Shown here one piece after another: positions 9,555 through 19,445 of a stretch of DNA of 64,000 nt. Source of the DNA: Sulfurovum sp. UBA12169 (lineage in GTDB: Bacteria > Campylobacterota > Campylobacteria > Campylobacterales > Sulfurovaceae); contig DLUH01000001.1 in NCBI GenBank assembly GCA_002742845.1, positions 182,038 through 246,037 of the forward strand, given 5' to 3'. Each line of letters starts with the position of its first letter. The stretch's first letter is position 1. A program made the translations under genes and the position numbers. The notes below the pieces were generated by a model, which saw nothing but the letters and a program-made list of their open reading frames with translations, ran no database searches and was not told the DNA's origin.

Positions 9555-10109
9555 ATGATAGAGGTTCTATTTTTAGCAGTTGCACTTAGTATGGATGCTT
9601 TTGCGGTATCGGTGGGTATCGGTGTGAAAAATGTCAGTTTCACTAGACTTCTGGCGATAAAAGCAGGACTTTTTTTCGGTGTTTTTCAGGGGGCAATGCC
9701 GCTTTTTGGATATTTGGCAAGTATCGGAGTCGGAAGTTTTATTGAGTCTGTGGACCATTGGATCGCTTTTGTGCTTTTGGGTCTTATCGGGGGCAAGATG
9801 ATTTATGAGAGCTTCGGAGAAAAAGTAGAAGAGGAATTTGCAGCCTTTACAAACAAGGTCTTATTGCTTCTTGCGGTCGCTACAAGTATAGATGCTTTGG
9901 CTGCAGGATTTACGCTGGGATTGCTTGAATTAAATCCTTTTGTATCAATGGCATGTATCGCTATTGTTACTTTTATTTTTAGTTATGCGGGAGTTTTTTT
10001 GGGAACGAAAGGCGGAAGCTTCTTAGAGGAAAAAGCAGAGATTTTTGGGGGTGTTATGCTTATAGGTATCGGAGTGAAGATACTTTTGGCGCATACATTG
10101 TTTTCATAA
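9555..10109 (+). CDS. mntP: manganese efflux pump MntP
   Basis: A 184-residue inner-membrane protein with six predicted helices in two homologous halves, each carrying the family's Asp motif: ALSMDAFAVSVGIG near residue 12 and ATSIDALAAGFTLG near residue 115. MntP exports excess Mn(II). The frame extends 13 codons upstream, but AAGGA sits 6 bases before the ATG at 9555, and the hydrophobic N-terminus MIEVLFLAVALSMD is the normal family start. No yybP-ykoY riboswitch is recognisable upstream; only about 75 bases separate it from the divergent methyltransferase. Confidence 0.88.
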   Translation: MIEVLFLAVALSMDAFAVSVGIGVKNVSFTRLLAIKAGLFFGVFQGAMPLFGYLASIGVGSFIESVDHWIAFVLLGLIGGKMIYESFGEKVEEEFAAFTNKVLLLLAVATSIDALAAGFTLGLLELNPFVSMACIAIVTFIFSYAGVFLGTKGGSFLEEKAEIFGGVMLIGIGVKILLAHTLFS

Positions 10110-10275
10110 AGAGTTATTTCTGATTGTGGCGGCAGATTGATCAGCCTCCAAGAGAAAGGTAAGACGTTTATTTTTTACTCTGGGTTGTTGTGTTGCATAT
10201 TCCATCTCCGGAGAGATGGATGGTTGAAATAATTTTTTCATACCCTCGCGTCAAAGGTTAATATCCTTTGAAAAA

Positions 10276-10494
10276 TTAGAGAATAGTAACGTTTTCAGCC
10301 TGTGGACCTTTTTCGCCTTGTCCGATTACGAAAGAAACTTTTTGATTCTCACTTAGGTCTACACGACCGTAGCCATTACTGTTGATTTGACGAAAATGTA
10401 CAAATACATCTTTGCTTCCATCATCTGGTTGGATAAATCCAAAACCTTTTTCACTGTTGAACCATTTAACGGTTCCATTCATTTGATTTGCCAT
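10276..10494 (-). CDS. cold shock protein (CSD)
   Basis: A 72-residue single cold-shock domain that binds single-stranded RNA/DNA and melts RNA structure. RNP1 is KGFGFI (residues 16-21) and RNP2 is VFVHF (30-34); the start MNGTVKWFN is characteristic. It stands alone with a roughly 70-base leader containing a hairpin just upstream of its Shine-Dalgarno sequence (AAAGGAATT), consistent with control at the RNA level. Confidence 0.93.
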   Translation of the reverse strand: MANQMNGTVKWFNSEKGFGFIQPDDGSKDVFVHFRQINSNGYGRVDLSENQKVSFVIGQGEKGPQAENVTIL

Positions 10495-10517
10495 TGCAAT
10501 TCCTTTGTTTATTGATG

Positions 10518-10535
10518 CACTTCATTGCTGAAGTG
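10518..10535 (-). promoter_or_regulatory. hairpin in the csp leader
   Basis: Perfect 7-bp arms (CACTTCA / TGAAGTG) with a 4-base loop, about 25 bases upstream of the csp start codon and downstream of its predicted start site. Leader structures of this kind are known to tune translation of cold-shock mRNAs; here that role is inference. Confidence 0.5.
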
Positions 10536-10572
10536 GTTGAAAATATAAAAGTGGAGTATTCTTTGAGGGTGG

Positions 10573-10578
10573 ATTATA
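10573..10578 (-). promoter_or_regulatory. -10 element of csp
   Basis: Perfect TATAAT on the minus strand, with TTGATG 15 bases further upstream as a possible -35. It would start transcription near 10566 and give a leader of about 70 bases. Confidence 0.5.
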
Positions 10579-10790
10579 CAGCTAACGAAAGGTCATCAAT
10601 AAAAACAAACCAAAGATGAAACTCTAAATCATCTTTCAATAGAAGAAGTATAGCTGAAATATTTTATAATAGCAAGTACTATTTTGCAACTAAAAAGTAA
10701 AAGAACGGATAAGCAAAATTCCCGCCTCATAAACTTAACCCAAACCTAATATGTCTTGGGTGCTGTTATGCCATTGCAGGGCAAATAAAT

Positions 10791-11264
10791 CTATTCATTA
10801 TTTCCTGTATAATAAAATTCATCCAATCCTTCCAGGAATGCCATAAGAAGCTCATCCGAACAGACTTTAAAATTTTTGTGGTTTTCTTTTCGAAAAAAAG
10901 CTGCGAGCTGTTGTTTGGTGAGATGAACATCGGCGAGATTAAAAATGATCTCAGTTTCAGGCTCTTTGAGTTCAAGCGCAATGCGAAGTTTTTTAAGAAT
11001 AAGATTGTTTGTGAGCTCTATTGCTGCATCATCATTTTGTTTTTTAGGGCTCGGACCTCTTTTGAGCAGCACTAATCCGTCAAGAAAAACTCCCAACTCT
11101 TCATAGGTACAAATTTTAAATCCTTTGTCCTGTCGGCGTTTGAGCAGATTTTCCAACTGTACGGGGTTCATGTCATATGAGGCTAAAGCATATGCTTTTA
11201 AAATGGTTTCATTGTCAAGATTGAGTGCTGTTTTGATCTTGTAAAGAATGTCGTTTGTTTTCAA
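10791..11264 (-). CDS. DUF1456 family protein (YehS-like)
   Basis: A 157-residue protein with two repeats of the DUF1456 module, each a helical unit with a conserved KTNDILYKIKTALNLDNETILKAY / TNNLILKKLRIALELKEPETEIIF pattern. E. coli YehS is the same length; its function is unknown. I place the start at a TTG (11264) because it begins exactly at the family N-terminus (LKTNDIL), has TAGGT upstream, and lies 8 bases after the preceding lipoprotein stop. The longer open frame would overlap that gene. Confidence 0.75.
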   Translation of the reverse strand: MKTNDILYKIKTALNLDNETILKAYALASYDMNPVQLENLLKRRQDKGFKICTYEELGVFLDGLVLLKRGPSPKKQNDDAAIELTNNLILKKLRIALELKEPETEIIFNLADVHLTKQQLAAFFRKENHKNFKVCSDELLMAFLEGLDEFYYTGNNE

Positions 11265-11272
11265 TGTGTTAC

Positions 11273-11734
11273 CTACTTTTTTGCTGCTTCTTGGGCTAAT
11301 GTTTGCATTGTTATCTTCATTTTTGCAATGATATCCAAACATTTGTCATCTTTGATGTTGTGCTTAAGCGACCAGTATTCCGGATTGGTGAAGGTCAATG
11401 TCGTTTTGCCGGTATAGTCGGTCGTAAAAAGCATACGAAGCGGCAGATCCAGCCCGATGGAAGGGTTGCACTGCATCAAAAGTGTTCCTGTTTTCGGATC
11501 GCCGAAAACAATTACGGTTTCGGGCTTAAGTATCATTCCTGCATTCTGTGCATTTTTGGAGTGATCGATTGTTTCAAAATAGCTCAAGCCCTGCGAAGAG
11601 AGAGCAGAGACAAATTTGTTGATACTGGCAGTGAGATCATTTTGACTCTCTACGGTATTGAGAAAGGCACCCTTTTTGGTATCGCATCCCAACAAAATTA
11701 AAGCCATGCACCCGAGCAGAAGAAACTGTTTCAT
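11273..11734 (-). CDS. DUF302-domain lipoprotein
   Basis: A 153-residue lipoprotein. The signal peptide ends in LLGC, with the lipidated cysteine at residue 17. The mature protein carries a DUF302 fold: SYFETIDHSKNAQNAGMILKPETVIVFGDPKTGTLLMQCNPSIGLDLPLRMLF is its signature region. DUF302 proteins are periplasmic or membrane-anchored and of unknown biochemical role. It sits between ychF and the DUF1456 gene in the same direction with gaps under 10 bases, so the three are probably one operon. Confidence 0.85.
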   Translation of the reverse strand: MKQFLLLGCMALILLGCDTKKGAFLNTVESQNDLTASINKFVSALSSQGLSYFETIDHSKNAQNAGMILKPETVIVFGDPKTGTLLMQCNPSIGLDLPLRMLFTTDYTGKTTLTFTNPEYWSLKHNIKDDKCLDIIAKMKITMQTLAQEAAKK

Positions 11735-11742
11735 GCTATTTG

Positions 11743-12846
11743 CTATACATTAAATCTAAAGTGCATAACATCGCCGTCTCGTACGATATACTCTTTGCCT
11801 TCAAGCCGCATTTTCCCTGCTTCCTTAGCTCCGGCTTCACCGTTGCAGGCTATAAAGTCTTCATAGCCGATAACTTCTGCCCGAATGAAGCCTTTTTCGA
11901 AGTCGTTATGGATAACAGCAGCAGCTTTTGGAGCGGTAGTATTTTGACGAATAGTCCAGGCGCGGACCTCTTTGACGCCCGCTGTAAAATAACTCATTAA
12001 TCCAAGTTTTTCAAAACCTTTTCTGATAATCTGGTCAAGTCCTGATTCGGTGACTCCTAAAGATTCGAGCATCTCGGTTTTTTCTTCTTCGTCAAAGCCC
12101 ACCATCTCTTCTTCGACTTTGGCACAAAGCTTGATCACTTCTCTGTTGTTTTTTTGGGCATATTCTTTGAGTATTTTGACAAATATGCTATCTTCAACCA
12201 GTCCATCTTCATCAACGTTTGCGCCATACATGATCTCTTTGCTGGTAAGCAGTCTGAGCTCTTTGTTCAAAGCTATAAAAGTTTCTTCGTTTTTGCCTTC
12301 AAAATTTGAAGCAGGATTGCCTTCAGCAATAAATTCCATCAGTTGCTGCGCAATTTCCAATTGTGCTTTGGCTTCTCTGTCGTTGCCTTTGGCTCTCCTG
12401 GTGAGATTATCGATTCGTTTTTGCAGAGAATCAATGTCTGCTAGAAGCAATTCTTGTTCGATGATCTCAATGTCGCGTATCGGATCTATCGAGCCTTCTA
12501 CGTGGGTAATATTATCGTCTTCAAAACATCTTACAATTTCAAGGATTACTTCTGTTTCGCGTATATTGGAGAGAAATTTATTGCCCAAGCCCTCACCTTT
12601 GCTTGCACCTTTTACAAGCCCTGCAATATCTACAAAATCAAGAGTAGAATGCTGAACGCGTTCAGGATTTACAATTTTTGAAAGAGTGTCAAGCCTGGCA
12701 TCGGGCACCGGTACTATGGCCTTGTTTGGTTCTATTGTACAAAACGGGTAATTTGCACTTTCTGCATTTTGTGCTTTTGTAAGCGCGTTAAAAGTGGTTG
12801 ATTTCCCTACATTTGGTAGCCCTACAAGTCCTATGCCTAATCCCAT
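11743..12846 (-). CDS. ychF: redox-responsive ATPase/GTPase YchF
   Basis: A 367-residue Obg-family P-loop NTPase that binds ribosomes and, in studied bacteria, hydrolyses ATP in preference to GTP and modulates the stress response. The G1 motif GLPNVGKST is at residues 9-17, the G3 motif DIAGLVKGASKGEGLG near 73-88, a coiled-coil arm lies around 130-200, and the C-terminal TGS domain ends in GDVMHFRFNV. Length and both ends match the family. It is the first gene of a three-gene unit with the DUF302 and DUF1456 genes. Confidence 0.95.
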   Translation of the reverse strand: MGLGIGLVGLPNVGKSTTFNALTKAQNAESANYPFCTIEPNKAIVPVPDARLDTLSKIVNPERVQHSTLDFVDIAGLVKGASKGEGLGNKFLSNIRETEVILEIVRCFEDDNITHVEGSIDPIRDIEIIEQELLLADIDSLQKRIDNLTRRAKGNDREAKAQLEIAQQLMEFIAEGNPASNFEGKNEETFIALNKELRLLTSKEIMYGANVDEDGLVEDSIFVKILKEYAQKNNREVIKLCAKVEEEMVGFDEEEKTEMLESLGVTESGLDQIIRKGFEKLGLMSYFTAGVKEVRAWTIRQNTTAPKAAAVIHNDFEKGFIRAEVIGYEDFIACNGEAGAKEAGKMRLEGKEYIVRDGDVMHFRFNV

Positions 12847-12977
12847 GATATTCCTTATTGTGTTTATAAATTAGTGTAATTTTATCCAAAAAATATTCAA
12901 AGAGCGATTAGTCGGCCTTTGAAGGCAGTATAAGAAAAAGAGTATATAATACGGAAAAACGGGAAGGGATGGCAATA

Positions 12978-14606
12978 ATGGAAAATGGAATGCTAATACT
13001 TATTGTTACGATTGCGCTCTCGACGTTGTCGAATGTTTTTTTGAAAAAATTCGCTATTCCGACTGTAATAGGATATATTTTTTCCGGGCTTGCTATCTCT
13101 ACTGTTTTTGATTTTGGCGAAGAATCCAAAGTCTTTTTATCGCATTTGGCTGAATTTGGAATCGTATTCTTGATGTTTACGATAGGGCTCGAATTTTCAA
13201 TATCCCACCTTAGAAAAATGAAAAAAGAAGTTTTTGTCTATGGAGGGCTTGAGGTCATTTTGTTGGGAGTTCTTTTTACCGTGCTTGGACGCTGGCTTTT
13301 CGGACTTACGATTGAAAGTGCGATTATTGTCGGGTTTGCACTCTCTCTTTCTTCTACAGCGATCGTGCTAAAGGTGCTCAATGACAATCGTGACATTCAT
13401 TCCGGATATGGGCGCGTCTCAGTGGGAATCCTTATCTTTCAGGATTTGGCTGTTATTCCGATTCTTTTGATGGTTTCTCTTTTTGCTTCCAAAACAGCAT
13501 CGGTTGGCACATTATTGTTGCAGACATTTGTGGGCGCTGTAATTGTTTTTCTGATCATTTTTTTAATCGGTAAATATTTTTTGGAACGTTTTTTTGATAT
13601 GATCACCTCAACTGATTCTGATGAGATTTTTTTGATTGCTGTGTTTCTGGGGGTCATTGGTGCTTCGGTACTTGCGCATGCATTTGGTTTTACTTATTCG
13701 CTAGGTGCTTTTTTGGCAGGTATGACGTTGGCCGAAACCAAGTACCGTTACCGTATAGAAGCGAATCTGGTCCCTTTTAGGGATATTCTTTTGGGTATAT
13801 TTTTTGTCACGATAGGTATGCAGATAGACTGGCATTCTTTTGTTGATTATGGAACGGAAATATTAGGTTTGTTGGTATGCATTTTAGCTATCAAGGGGCT
13901 TGTTATTTGGGGTATTTTGCAATTTTTTATACAAAGAAGAACAGCATTAAAGTCGGCTTTTGCGCTTTTTCAGGTCGGAGAGTTCGCTTTGGCTGTTTTT
14001 GAACTTGCCAAAGGAGTTCATTTAATTGACTATGAGCTAAATCAGATACTAACAATCACGGTGGTACTTTCGATGATTATTACTCCGTTTGTGCTCAAAA
14101 ATATTAAAAAGATATCCGATTTGCTTACTGTTGAGCCCGAGGAGTTGCGTGAACGTGCAATTATTGGAGGGACTTATGCCGGACATATTATTATCTGCGG
14201 TTATGGACCAATAGGCCAGAAGCTTGCAAAAACTTTTAGGGAGAGGAATCTGCTTTATGTCATACTTGAACATGATGTTAAAATTGTAGACGCGGCCATC
14301 ATTAAAGGAGAGAATACAATTTTTCTTGCCAATGCTGCAAATAAAATGGCCTTGGAGCATTTTAATGTAACTGATTCTGTGGCGATTATTGTGACGATAG
14401 AAAACGAGATACAAAAACGGTTGATTTGTGAAAATATCGTCTCTTTCGGTGACCATATCAACAGTATTGTTAAGGTCAGCAATACGATTGAGGGGGAGAT
14501 TATTGCTTCGCTTGGCATTAAGCATATTGTCAACAGCAGAGATATTATTGCTGATATGCTCACGCAAAAAGCTTTAACTTGTCAATTGAATTATGAAAAA
14601 GAATAA
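12978..14606 (+). CDS. Kef/CPA2-type cation:proton antiporter with RCK-N domain
   Basis: Inner-membrane transporter of about 542 residues. The first 375 residues form the CPA2 fold with some 12 helices; LSLSSTAIVLKVL, FQDLAVIPILL and AFLAGMTLAE are the exchanger core motifs. A TrkA-N/RCK nucleotide-binding domain follows from about residue 400 (IIICGYGPIGQKLAKTF, a Rossmann GxGxxG). It probably exchanges K+ or Na+ for protons under redox or nucleotide control. Two ATGs are possible, at 12969 and 12978. The second has AAGGG at proper spacing, so I prefer it. No TrkA-C domain is visible at the end. Confidence 0.85.
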   Translation: MENGMLILIVTIALSTLSNVFLKKFAIPTVIGYIFSGLAISTVFDFGEESKVFLSHLAEFGIVFLMFTIGLEFSISHLRKMKKEVFVYGGLEVILLGVLFTVLGRWLFGLTIESAIIVGFALSLSSTAIVLKVLNDNRDIHSGYGRVSVGILIFQDLAVIPILLMVSLFASKTASVGTLLLQTFVGAVIVFLIIFLIGKYFLERFFDMITSTDSDEIFLIAVFLGVIGASVLAHAFGFTYSLGAFLAGMTLAETKYRYRIEANLVPFRDILLGIFFVTIGMQIDWHSFVDYGTEILGLLVCILAIKGLVIWGILQFFIQRRTALKSAFALFQVGEFALAVFELAKGVHLIDYELNQILTITVVLSMIITPFVLKNIKKISDLLTVEPEELRERAIIGGTYAGHIIICGYGPIGQKLAKTFRERNLLYVILEHDVKIVDAAIIKGENTIFLANAANKMALEHFNVTDSVAIIVTIENEIQKRLICENIVSFGDHINSIVKVSNTIEGEIIASLGIKHIVNSRDIIADMLTQKALTCQLNYEKE

Positions 14607-14622
14607 AAAGGTGGTTTGGCAT

Positions 14623-14648
14623 ATCGGGAAAGTTTTGACGTTCCCGAT
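14623..14648. terminator. inverted repeat between convergent genes
   Basis: Perfect 8-bp arms ATCGGGAA / TTCCCGAT with a 10-base loop between the convergent antiporter and pepA genes. There is no T run after the stem on either strand, so it may end transcription only weakly. Confidence 0.35.
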
Positions 14649-14656
14649 AAAAAATA

Positions 14657-16120
14657 TTAGACTTTGTGTTGTGTCAGTTTTTCAAGCAGTCTGACCATCA
14701 TTCTCACGCCGGCTCCCGATGCGCCATGCGGATTTTCTCCCCATACATGCTCTACAAATGCCGGTCCGGCGATATCGATGTGTGCCCATTTTTCTTTGTG
14801 CGTATCATCAATAAATTCAGAAAGAAACATTGCTGCTGTGACTGCTCCTCCGTATCTTGTATTGGAAATGTTGCAAATGTCTGCAATTTCAGACTTGAGC
14901 GTCTTTTTGAGGTAGCGGTTAAAATCAAGCTTGGTAGCCAATTCTCCGGAGCTTTGCGCCGCATCAATAATGAGATTTTTTGGGATATCGCTGTTGCCCA
15001 TGACACCGGAGGTGTAGTTTCCTACTCCCACAACACAGGCGCCCGTTAGTGTTGCAAAGTCAAAGAGATAGTCGGCTTTAACTTCTTGCTGGGCATAGGC
15101 AAGTACATCCGCAAGTACAAGTCGACCTTCCGCATCTGTATTTCTTACTTCGATGGTTTTACCGTTCTTTGCTTTAAGGATATCGTCGGGTTTATAGGCA
15201 TCTCCTCCGATCATATTTTCTACGGCACCGATAAAACCGTGTACTTCGATAGGCAAGTTCATATCTGAGACCGCTTTCATGATCCCAAGCACTGCAGAAC
15301 CGCCGCTCTTATCGGACTTCATTGTCACCATATAGTCGCCAGGTTTGAGGCTGAGTCCGCCGCTGTCATACGTAAGACCTTTTCCTACCAAAGAAATGAC
15401 CGCTTTGGGGTTTTCAGGTTTATGCGCAAGATGTATCACTCTTGGTTTATGGCGGCTTGCACGTGCAACTGCCAGCAGGGCTTCCATTTTCTCTTTTTTG
15501 AGTTCTTTGGGCTTTAGAACGGTACATTCCAGACCGTTTTCTTTCGCTAGAGTTTCAGCAATCTGAGCCATTACATCAGGATAGCAGTCATCCGGCGTGG
15601 TATTGACGATATCGCGCGTAAAGTTTGTTGCTTCGGCAACGATCTGTGCTCGATTTAATGTTTGCGCGCAAACATCTATATTTAAAGTGAATCCATGGTA
15701 TTCCTCTAGAGAAATGGTAATCTCTTTAACGGGATTTATACATTTTTCATTCTTGTAGGTCTCGAAACGATAAGCACCCAGAATGAATCCTTCAACCATT
15801 GCTCTAAGCATAGCAGTACATTTTTCTGAGTTCATGTAGCTGGCAATGCTGATATGTTTATAGGTTGTTGATGCAAGTGCGCGCATAGCCGATGCAGCGG
15901 CCGTTCTTATATTGGCGCCGCTGATCTTTTCTACGCCGACATAGAGTCTGTCATGCTCCAGGAAAAGAACAGTTTCATCTTGGCCTCCTTTGAATCCTGC
16001 TTTTTTGAGTAATTTTTTATCATGGACGAAAGAGTGCTTAAGATCGTTTTCTACAACCATAATGATCTGTAGATCGCTCTTGATATCATTTAGGGGTGCT
16101 ATGGTGAGTTCAAAATTCAT
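14657..16120 (-). CDS. pepA: leucyl aminopeptidase (M17)
   Basis: A 487-residue cytosolic zinc/manganese aminopeptidase that removes N-terminal residues from peptides. The M17 metal-binding residues are visible: KGLTYDSGGLSLK and KSDKSGG near residues 255-285 (Lys, Asp), and the signature NTDAEGRL near 345. The start at 16120 gives MNFELTIAPL, a normal N-terminus. It lies 9 bases after trpB in the same direction, so they are probably co-transcribed, although no metabolic link is obvious. Confidence 0.93.
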   Translation of the reverse strand: MNFELTIAPLNDIKSDLQIIMVVENDLKHSFVHDKKLLKKAGFKGGQDETVLFLEHDRLYVGVEKISGANIRTAAASAMRALASTTYKHISIASYMNSEKCTAMLRAMVEGFILGAYRFETYKNEKCINPVKEITISLEEYHGFTLNIDVCAQTLNRAQIVAEATNFTRDIVNTTPDDCYPDVMAQIAETLAKENGLECTVLKPKELKKEKMEALLAVARASRHKPRVIHLAHKPENPKAVISLVGKGLTYDSGGLSLKPGDYMVTMKSDKSGGSAVLGIMKAVSDMNLPIEVHGFIGAVENMIGGDAYKPDDILKAKNGKTIEVRNTDAEGRLVLADVLAYAQQEVKADYLFDFATLTGACVVGVGNYTSGVMGNSDIPKNLIIDAAQSSGELATKLDFNRYLKKTLKSEIADICNISNTRYGGAVTAAMFLSEFIDDTHKEKWAHIDIAGPAFVEHVWGENPHGASGAGVRMMVRLLEKLTQHKV

Positions 16121-16129
16121 ATGTATCCT

Positions 16130-17353
16130 TTAAAATTGGTCTTTTAAGATTTCTTTTGCCTGCATCATATCTTTGTCTCCGCGTCCTGAAAGATTGACAA
16201 GGATAATTTTATCTTTGATTGATTCTGGTTTCATTTTTTTCAGATAGGCTACAGCGTGGGAACTTTCAAAAGCAGGGATGATACCTTCTTTTTGCGAAAG
16301 CCATACAAACGCATCAAGCGCTTCATCATCGGTAATATGATCATAGGTCACTTTTTTCATATCTTTTAAATAGGCATGTTCCGGCCCGATTCCCGGATAG
16401 TCCAGACCTGCAGAGATGGAGTGTGCTTCTTGTATTTGTCCGTCTTCGTCTTGGAGCAGATAGGTAAGCTGGCCATGCAGTACGCCAGGAGTACCTTTTT
16501 CAAGGGAGCAGCCGTGTTTGCAGTCAAGCCCCTCTCCGCCGGCTTCAATGCCGATACATTCTACGCTTTCATCTTCTAAAAAATGATTGAAGATCCCCAT
16601 TGCATTTGAGCCTCCCCCGATACAGGCGATGACCTTGTCAGGCAAGCATCCTTCTGCTTCTTGCAGTTGTTTTTTTGCTTCCCATCCGATTATCGATTGG
16701 ATATCGCGAATCATCATGGGATAGGGATGCGGTCCGGCTACGGTGCCGATAAGATAGTAGGTATCTCTTGCATGTGTTACCCAATGGCGAATAGCATCAT
16801 TCATCGCATCTTTGAGGGTTTTGCTTCCCGATTCAACCGCATGGACTTTTGCGCCCAGTAGTTTCATGCGAAAAACATTAAGTTCCTGACGCGCCACATC
16901 TTTGGATCCCATAAATACTTCACACTCCAGCCCAAAGAGTGCGGCCACCGTAGCCGTAGCCACTCCGTGTTGACCTGCGCCTGTTTCAGCTATGATCTTT
17001 TTCTTTCCCAGTCTTTTTGCCAAAACGGCCTGAGCTACGGCATGGTTGATTTTGTGGGCTCCGGTATGGTTAAGATCTTCTCTTTTGAGGTAGACTTTTG
17101 CGCCTATCTCTTTAGAAATATTTGCAGCATAATAAAGTGCGGATGGACGCCCTACATAATGCTTATAATAATAATCCACCTCGCCCCAAAAATCAGGATC
17201 AAAACGTACCGCCTCATAATCAAGCCGAAGCTGTTCAAGTGCAGGCATCAGCGTTTCGGGCACAAAACGCCCGCCAAATTTGCCAAAATGCCCTAATGCA
17301 TCAGGATCATTTGGGCTTGGCGTGGGGATATAATACATTGTGTTATTTTTCAT
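16130..17353 (-). CDS. trpB: tryptophan synthase beta subunit (copy 1)
   Basis: PLP enzyme of 407 residues that joins indole and serine to make tryptophan. The PLP lysine is in [13 protein letters not shown] (about residue 97), the phosphate-binding loop is GGGSNAMG, and [14 protein letters not shown] is the usual N-terminal region. It is the canonical type that works with TrpA, but no trpA lies beside it. A second, clearly different copy lies at 51969-53180. pepA follows in the same direction. Confidence 0.93.
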   Translation of the reverse strand: MKNNTMYYIPTPSPNDPDALGHFGKFGGRFVPETLMPALEQLRLDYEAVRFDPDFWGEVDYYYKHYVGRPSALYYAANISKEIGAKVYLKREDLNHTGAHKINHAVAQAVLAKRLGKKKIIAETGAGQHGVATATVAALFGLECEVFMGSKDVARQELNVFRMKLLGAKVHAVESGSKTLKDAMNDAIRHWVTHARDTYYLIGTVAGPHPYPMMIRDIQSIIGWEAKKQLQEAEGCLPDKVIACIGGGSNAMGIFNHFLEDESVECIGIEAGGEGLDCKHGCSLEKGTPGVLHGQLTYLLQDEDGQIQEAHSISAGLDYPGIGPEHAYLKDMKKVTYDHITDDEALDAFVWLSQKEGIIPAFESSHAVAYLKKMKPESIKDKIILVNLSGRGDKDMMQAKEILKDQF

Positions 17354-17459
17354 TTATGCTACTCTCGTTTTTGTTAATAGTTGGATTATATCGTATGGGA
17401 GATTAGAAACATCCTCCTAAACCGCCTTCTCTTACATCTTATTTGTCTGTCACGATTAT

Positions 17460-18560
17460 TTAAACGATATAAGTGATTTCTGCTTGAGAATTCAGTCTCA
17501 TGGGCGGCCCCCAAAATCCAATACCGCTATTGATATAGATATGGTTTCCCTTGGGAAGTCTATGAAGTCCTTTTACATAGGGTTGCTGCAGTCCCACAAG
17601 ATAATTAAAGGGCCAAATTTGTCCGCCATGCGTATGTCCGCTAAGTATGAGATCGGGCGCATAGTTTTTGAGTTGTTCAATAAACTTGGGTTGATGTGCC
17701 AAAAGAATAGTTTGATAATTTTTGTTGCATCCCTTGAAAGCTTTATCAATATCCGGGATCAACAGCCCAAGACGGTATCCAAAAAGATCAGTTACGCCCA
17801 CCACATTGAGCTTAAGGGCATCAATGGTTATATTTTCATTTAACAATACTTTAATCTGTGTTTTTTGCATAAAATCAATAATCTTGACAGGGTTGTGAAA
17901 ATACTCGTGGTTGCCCAAGACATAATAGACACCATGTTTGGAAGCGATACGGTCAAGTTCCATAACCGCATCTTTGATTTGATCAATGCCGGTATCGATC
18001 AGGTCTCCGGTAATAAACACAATATCCGGATTGAGCCCATTTATTTTTTTTACAGATGTTTCTACGAATTTTTTGTCGATAAGTCCTCCTATGTGCAAAT
18101 CACTGATCTGAACAATTGAAAAATCAAAATGCTTAAAATCTACAATATTGATCACGGGCTCCTTGCTTCCTTCGTAAATTCCGGCACCTATATATCCCGT
18201 CGAAAGAGCAAGAAGCATACCGTCTGTACTTTTTTTGATAAAGTTTCTTTTTGAGCGATCCATTTTTTTAACGCTTTTGCCAAGAAGATAAATAATTTCG
18301 TGTACTGTGAGGTATAGAAGCAGCACAAAAGTAATGCCTATGGAGATTGAAAAAAGATAGTAAAGCTCATTTGGCAAAATATCCGTATATCTGCCGGTTA
18401 CGTAAAGCAGGTTAAATAAAAAATTGACCCATAAAAGTATCGTGAGTATCTTTTTGACACGGGCAGGAACAAGCAGTTTTTTGACGACCCTATAATAGAA
18501 AAGCCCATGCAGTGAAAAGAAGAAAAGAAGAAAAATGAAGAAAAAAAACGATGATTTCAT
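17460..18560 (-). CDS. membrane-anchored calcineurin-like metallophosphoesterase
   Basis: A 366-residue protein with about four N-terminal membrane helices (residues 1-110, preceding a KKMDRSKRNFIKKS stretch) followed by a metallophosphoesterase domain. The metal motifs are QISDLHIGG (D-x-H), GDLIDTG (GD), LGNHEYF (GNHE), LLAHQP (H) and LSGHTHGGQ (GHxH), all present in order. Related proteins act on lipid or nucleotide phosphoesters (YkuE/LpxH-like), but the substrate cannot be told. The start overlaps the DUF155 gene stop by four bases. Confidence 0.82.
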   Translation of the reverse strand: MKSSFFFFIFLLFFFSLHGLFYYRVVKKLLVPARVKKILTILLWVNFLFNLLYVTGRYTDILPNELYYLFSISIGITFVLLLYLTVHEIIYLLGKSVKKMDRSKRNFIKKSTDGMLLALSTGYIGAGIYEGSKEPVINIVDFKHFDFSIVQISDLHIGGLIDKKFVETSVKKINGLNPDIVFITGDLIDTGIDQIKDAVMELDRIASKHGVYYVLGNHEYFHNPVKIIDFMQKTQIKVLLNENITIDALKLNVVGVTDLFGYRLGLLIPDIDKAFKGCNKNYQTILLAHQPKFIEQLKNYAPDLILSGHTHGGQIWPFNYLVGLQQPYVKGLHRLPKGNHIYINSGIGFWGPPMRLNSQAEITYIV

Positions 18561-19327
18561 GATTTGAGCAGATCGTTAAAGATGAATATAATAATCTCAA
18601 AAGCAATCAAAATGATAATAATCCATTCAAGGAGGCTTGAATGTTTATGATTTTGTTCATCTGCCAAAATAGTCAGCACTTCTTGCAAAACATTAAGTTT
18701 TCGGTTTAAGATCTCTATGCGAGGCTGCAGTTCAAGATATTTTCGTGCTGCTTGATAGTAGATCTCAAGCTCAGGATATTCCCAAAAAAATTCGGGTGTG
18801 TCAAGCAATTCAAAGTGTAGATAGATTTTTGATTTGGCCAGGAAAAGATGTCCTCTTGCTTTGGCAATCTCTTTTCTTGACATCAAAACACGTCCGCTGC
18901 TTGCAAGTTCCAGAGGGATATGCTCTGTTTGCTGCAATGTTTCATGCATTGCATCTTCAAATTCATTTAATTTTATAGATTGTGCGATCGCAAATGAGAC
19001 TGAGAGCATCGTAAGTTCGTTACTGTTGTCCAAATAGACGGTATCGGTCTCTATTTTTATTTTTTGTGTCTGTGAAAACTCGAAATTAAACTCTTCGCAG
19101 TTTTCGGAAGAAAAAGATGAGGAGGAGATTTTTTTAAGTAAAAACTCCTCTTCCCCAAAGTCCCAAAATACTGCAACGCCATGTTTAAAGATGAAAGCGA
19201 ACTTCGATTCTTTTTCGATAATGATAGCGTCTTTTATTATTTTTGCTCTAAAAGTTTTTATAGCATTTTGAGTGATTTCTTTAAAATCAAAATCGTTTAC
19301 AAATTTATAGCTTTTTATAGTATTCAT
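18557..19327 (-). CDS. RMD1/DUF155 family protein
   Basis: A 256-residue protein of the RMD1/YagE (DUF155) family, known from bacteria and from mitochondria, where relatives help organise translation or meiotic nuclear division. The family signature FIFKHGVAVFWDFGEEEFLLKKI is at about residues 47-70. A single C-terminal membrane helix (WIIIILIAFEIIIFIF) anchors it with the bulk in the cytoplasm. It overlaps the metallophosphoesterase gene by four bases, so the two are co-translated. The biochemical role is unknown. Confidence 0.8.
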   Translation of the reverse strand: MNTIKSYKFVNDFDFKEITQNAIKTFRAKIIKDAIIIEKESKFAFIFKHGVAVFWDFGEEEFLLKKISSSSFSSENCEEFNFEFSQTQKIKIETDTVYLDNSNELTMLSVSFAIAQSIKLNEFEDAMHETLQQTEHIPLELASSGRVLMSRKEIAKARGHLFLAKSKIYLHFELLDTPEFFWEYPELEIYYQAARKYLELQPRIEILNRKLNVLQEVLTILADEQNHKHSSLLEWIIIILIAFEIIIFIFNDLLKS

Positions 19328-19445
19328 TGCATGCCCATTCTTTTAAGATATCCATAATGATATATTATAACGGTTTTGAGTGTTTCGTGTCTTATATTGA
19401 CATAAAAATAGTACATTTTTTGAAATTTCTTAATGCTTTGATGTT

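Noticed and set aside
10251..10271. Inverted repeat TCAAAGG / CCTTTGA after csp, and CCATCTC / GAGATGG at 10202-10219, as terminators
   Set aside because: Neither is followed by a T run in the csp direction; may be incidental stems.
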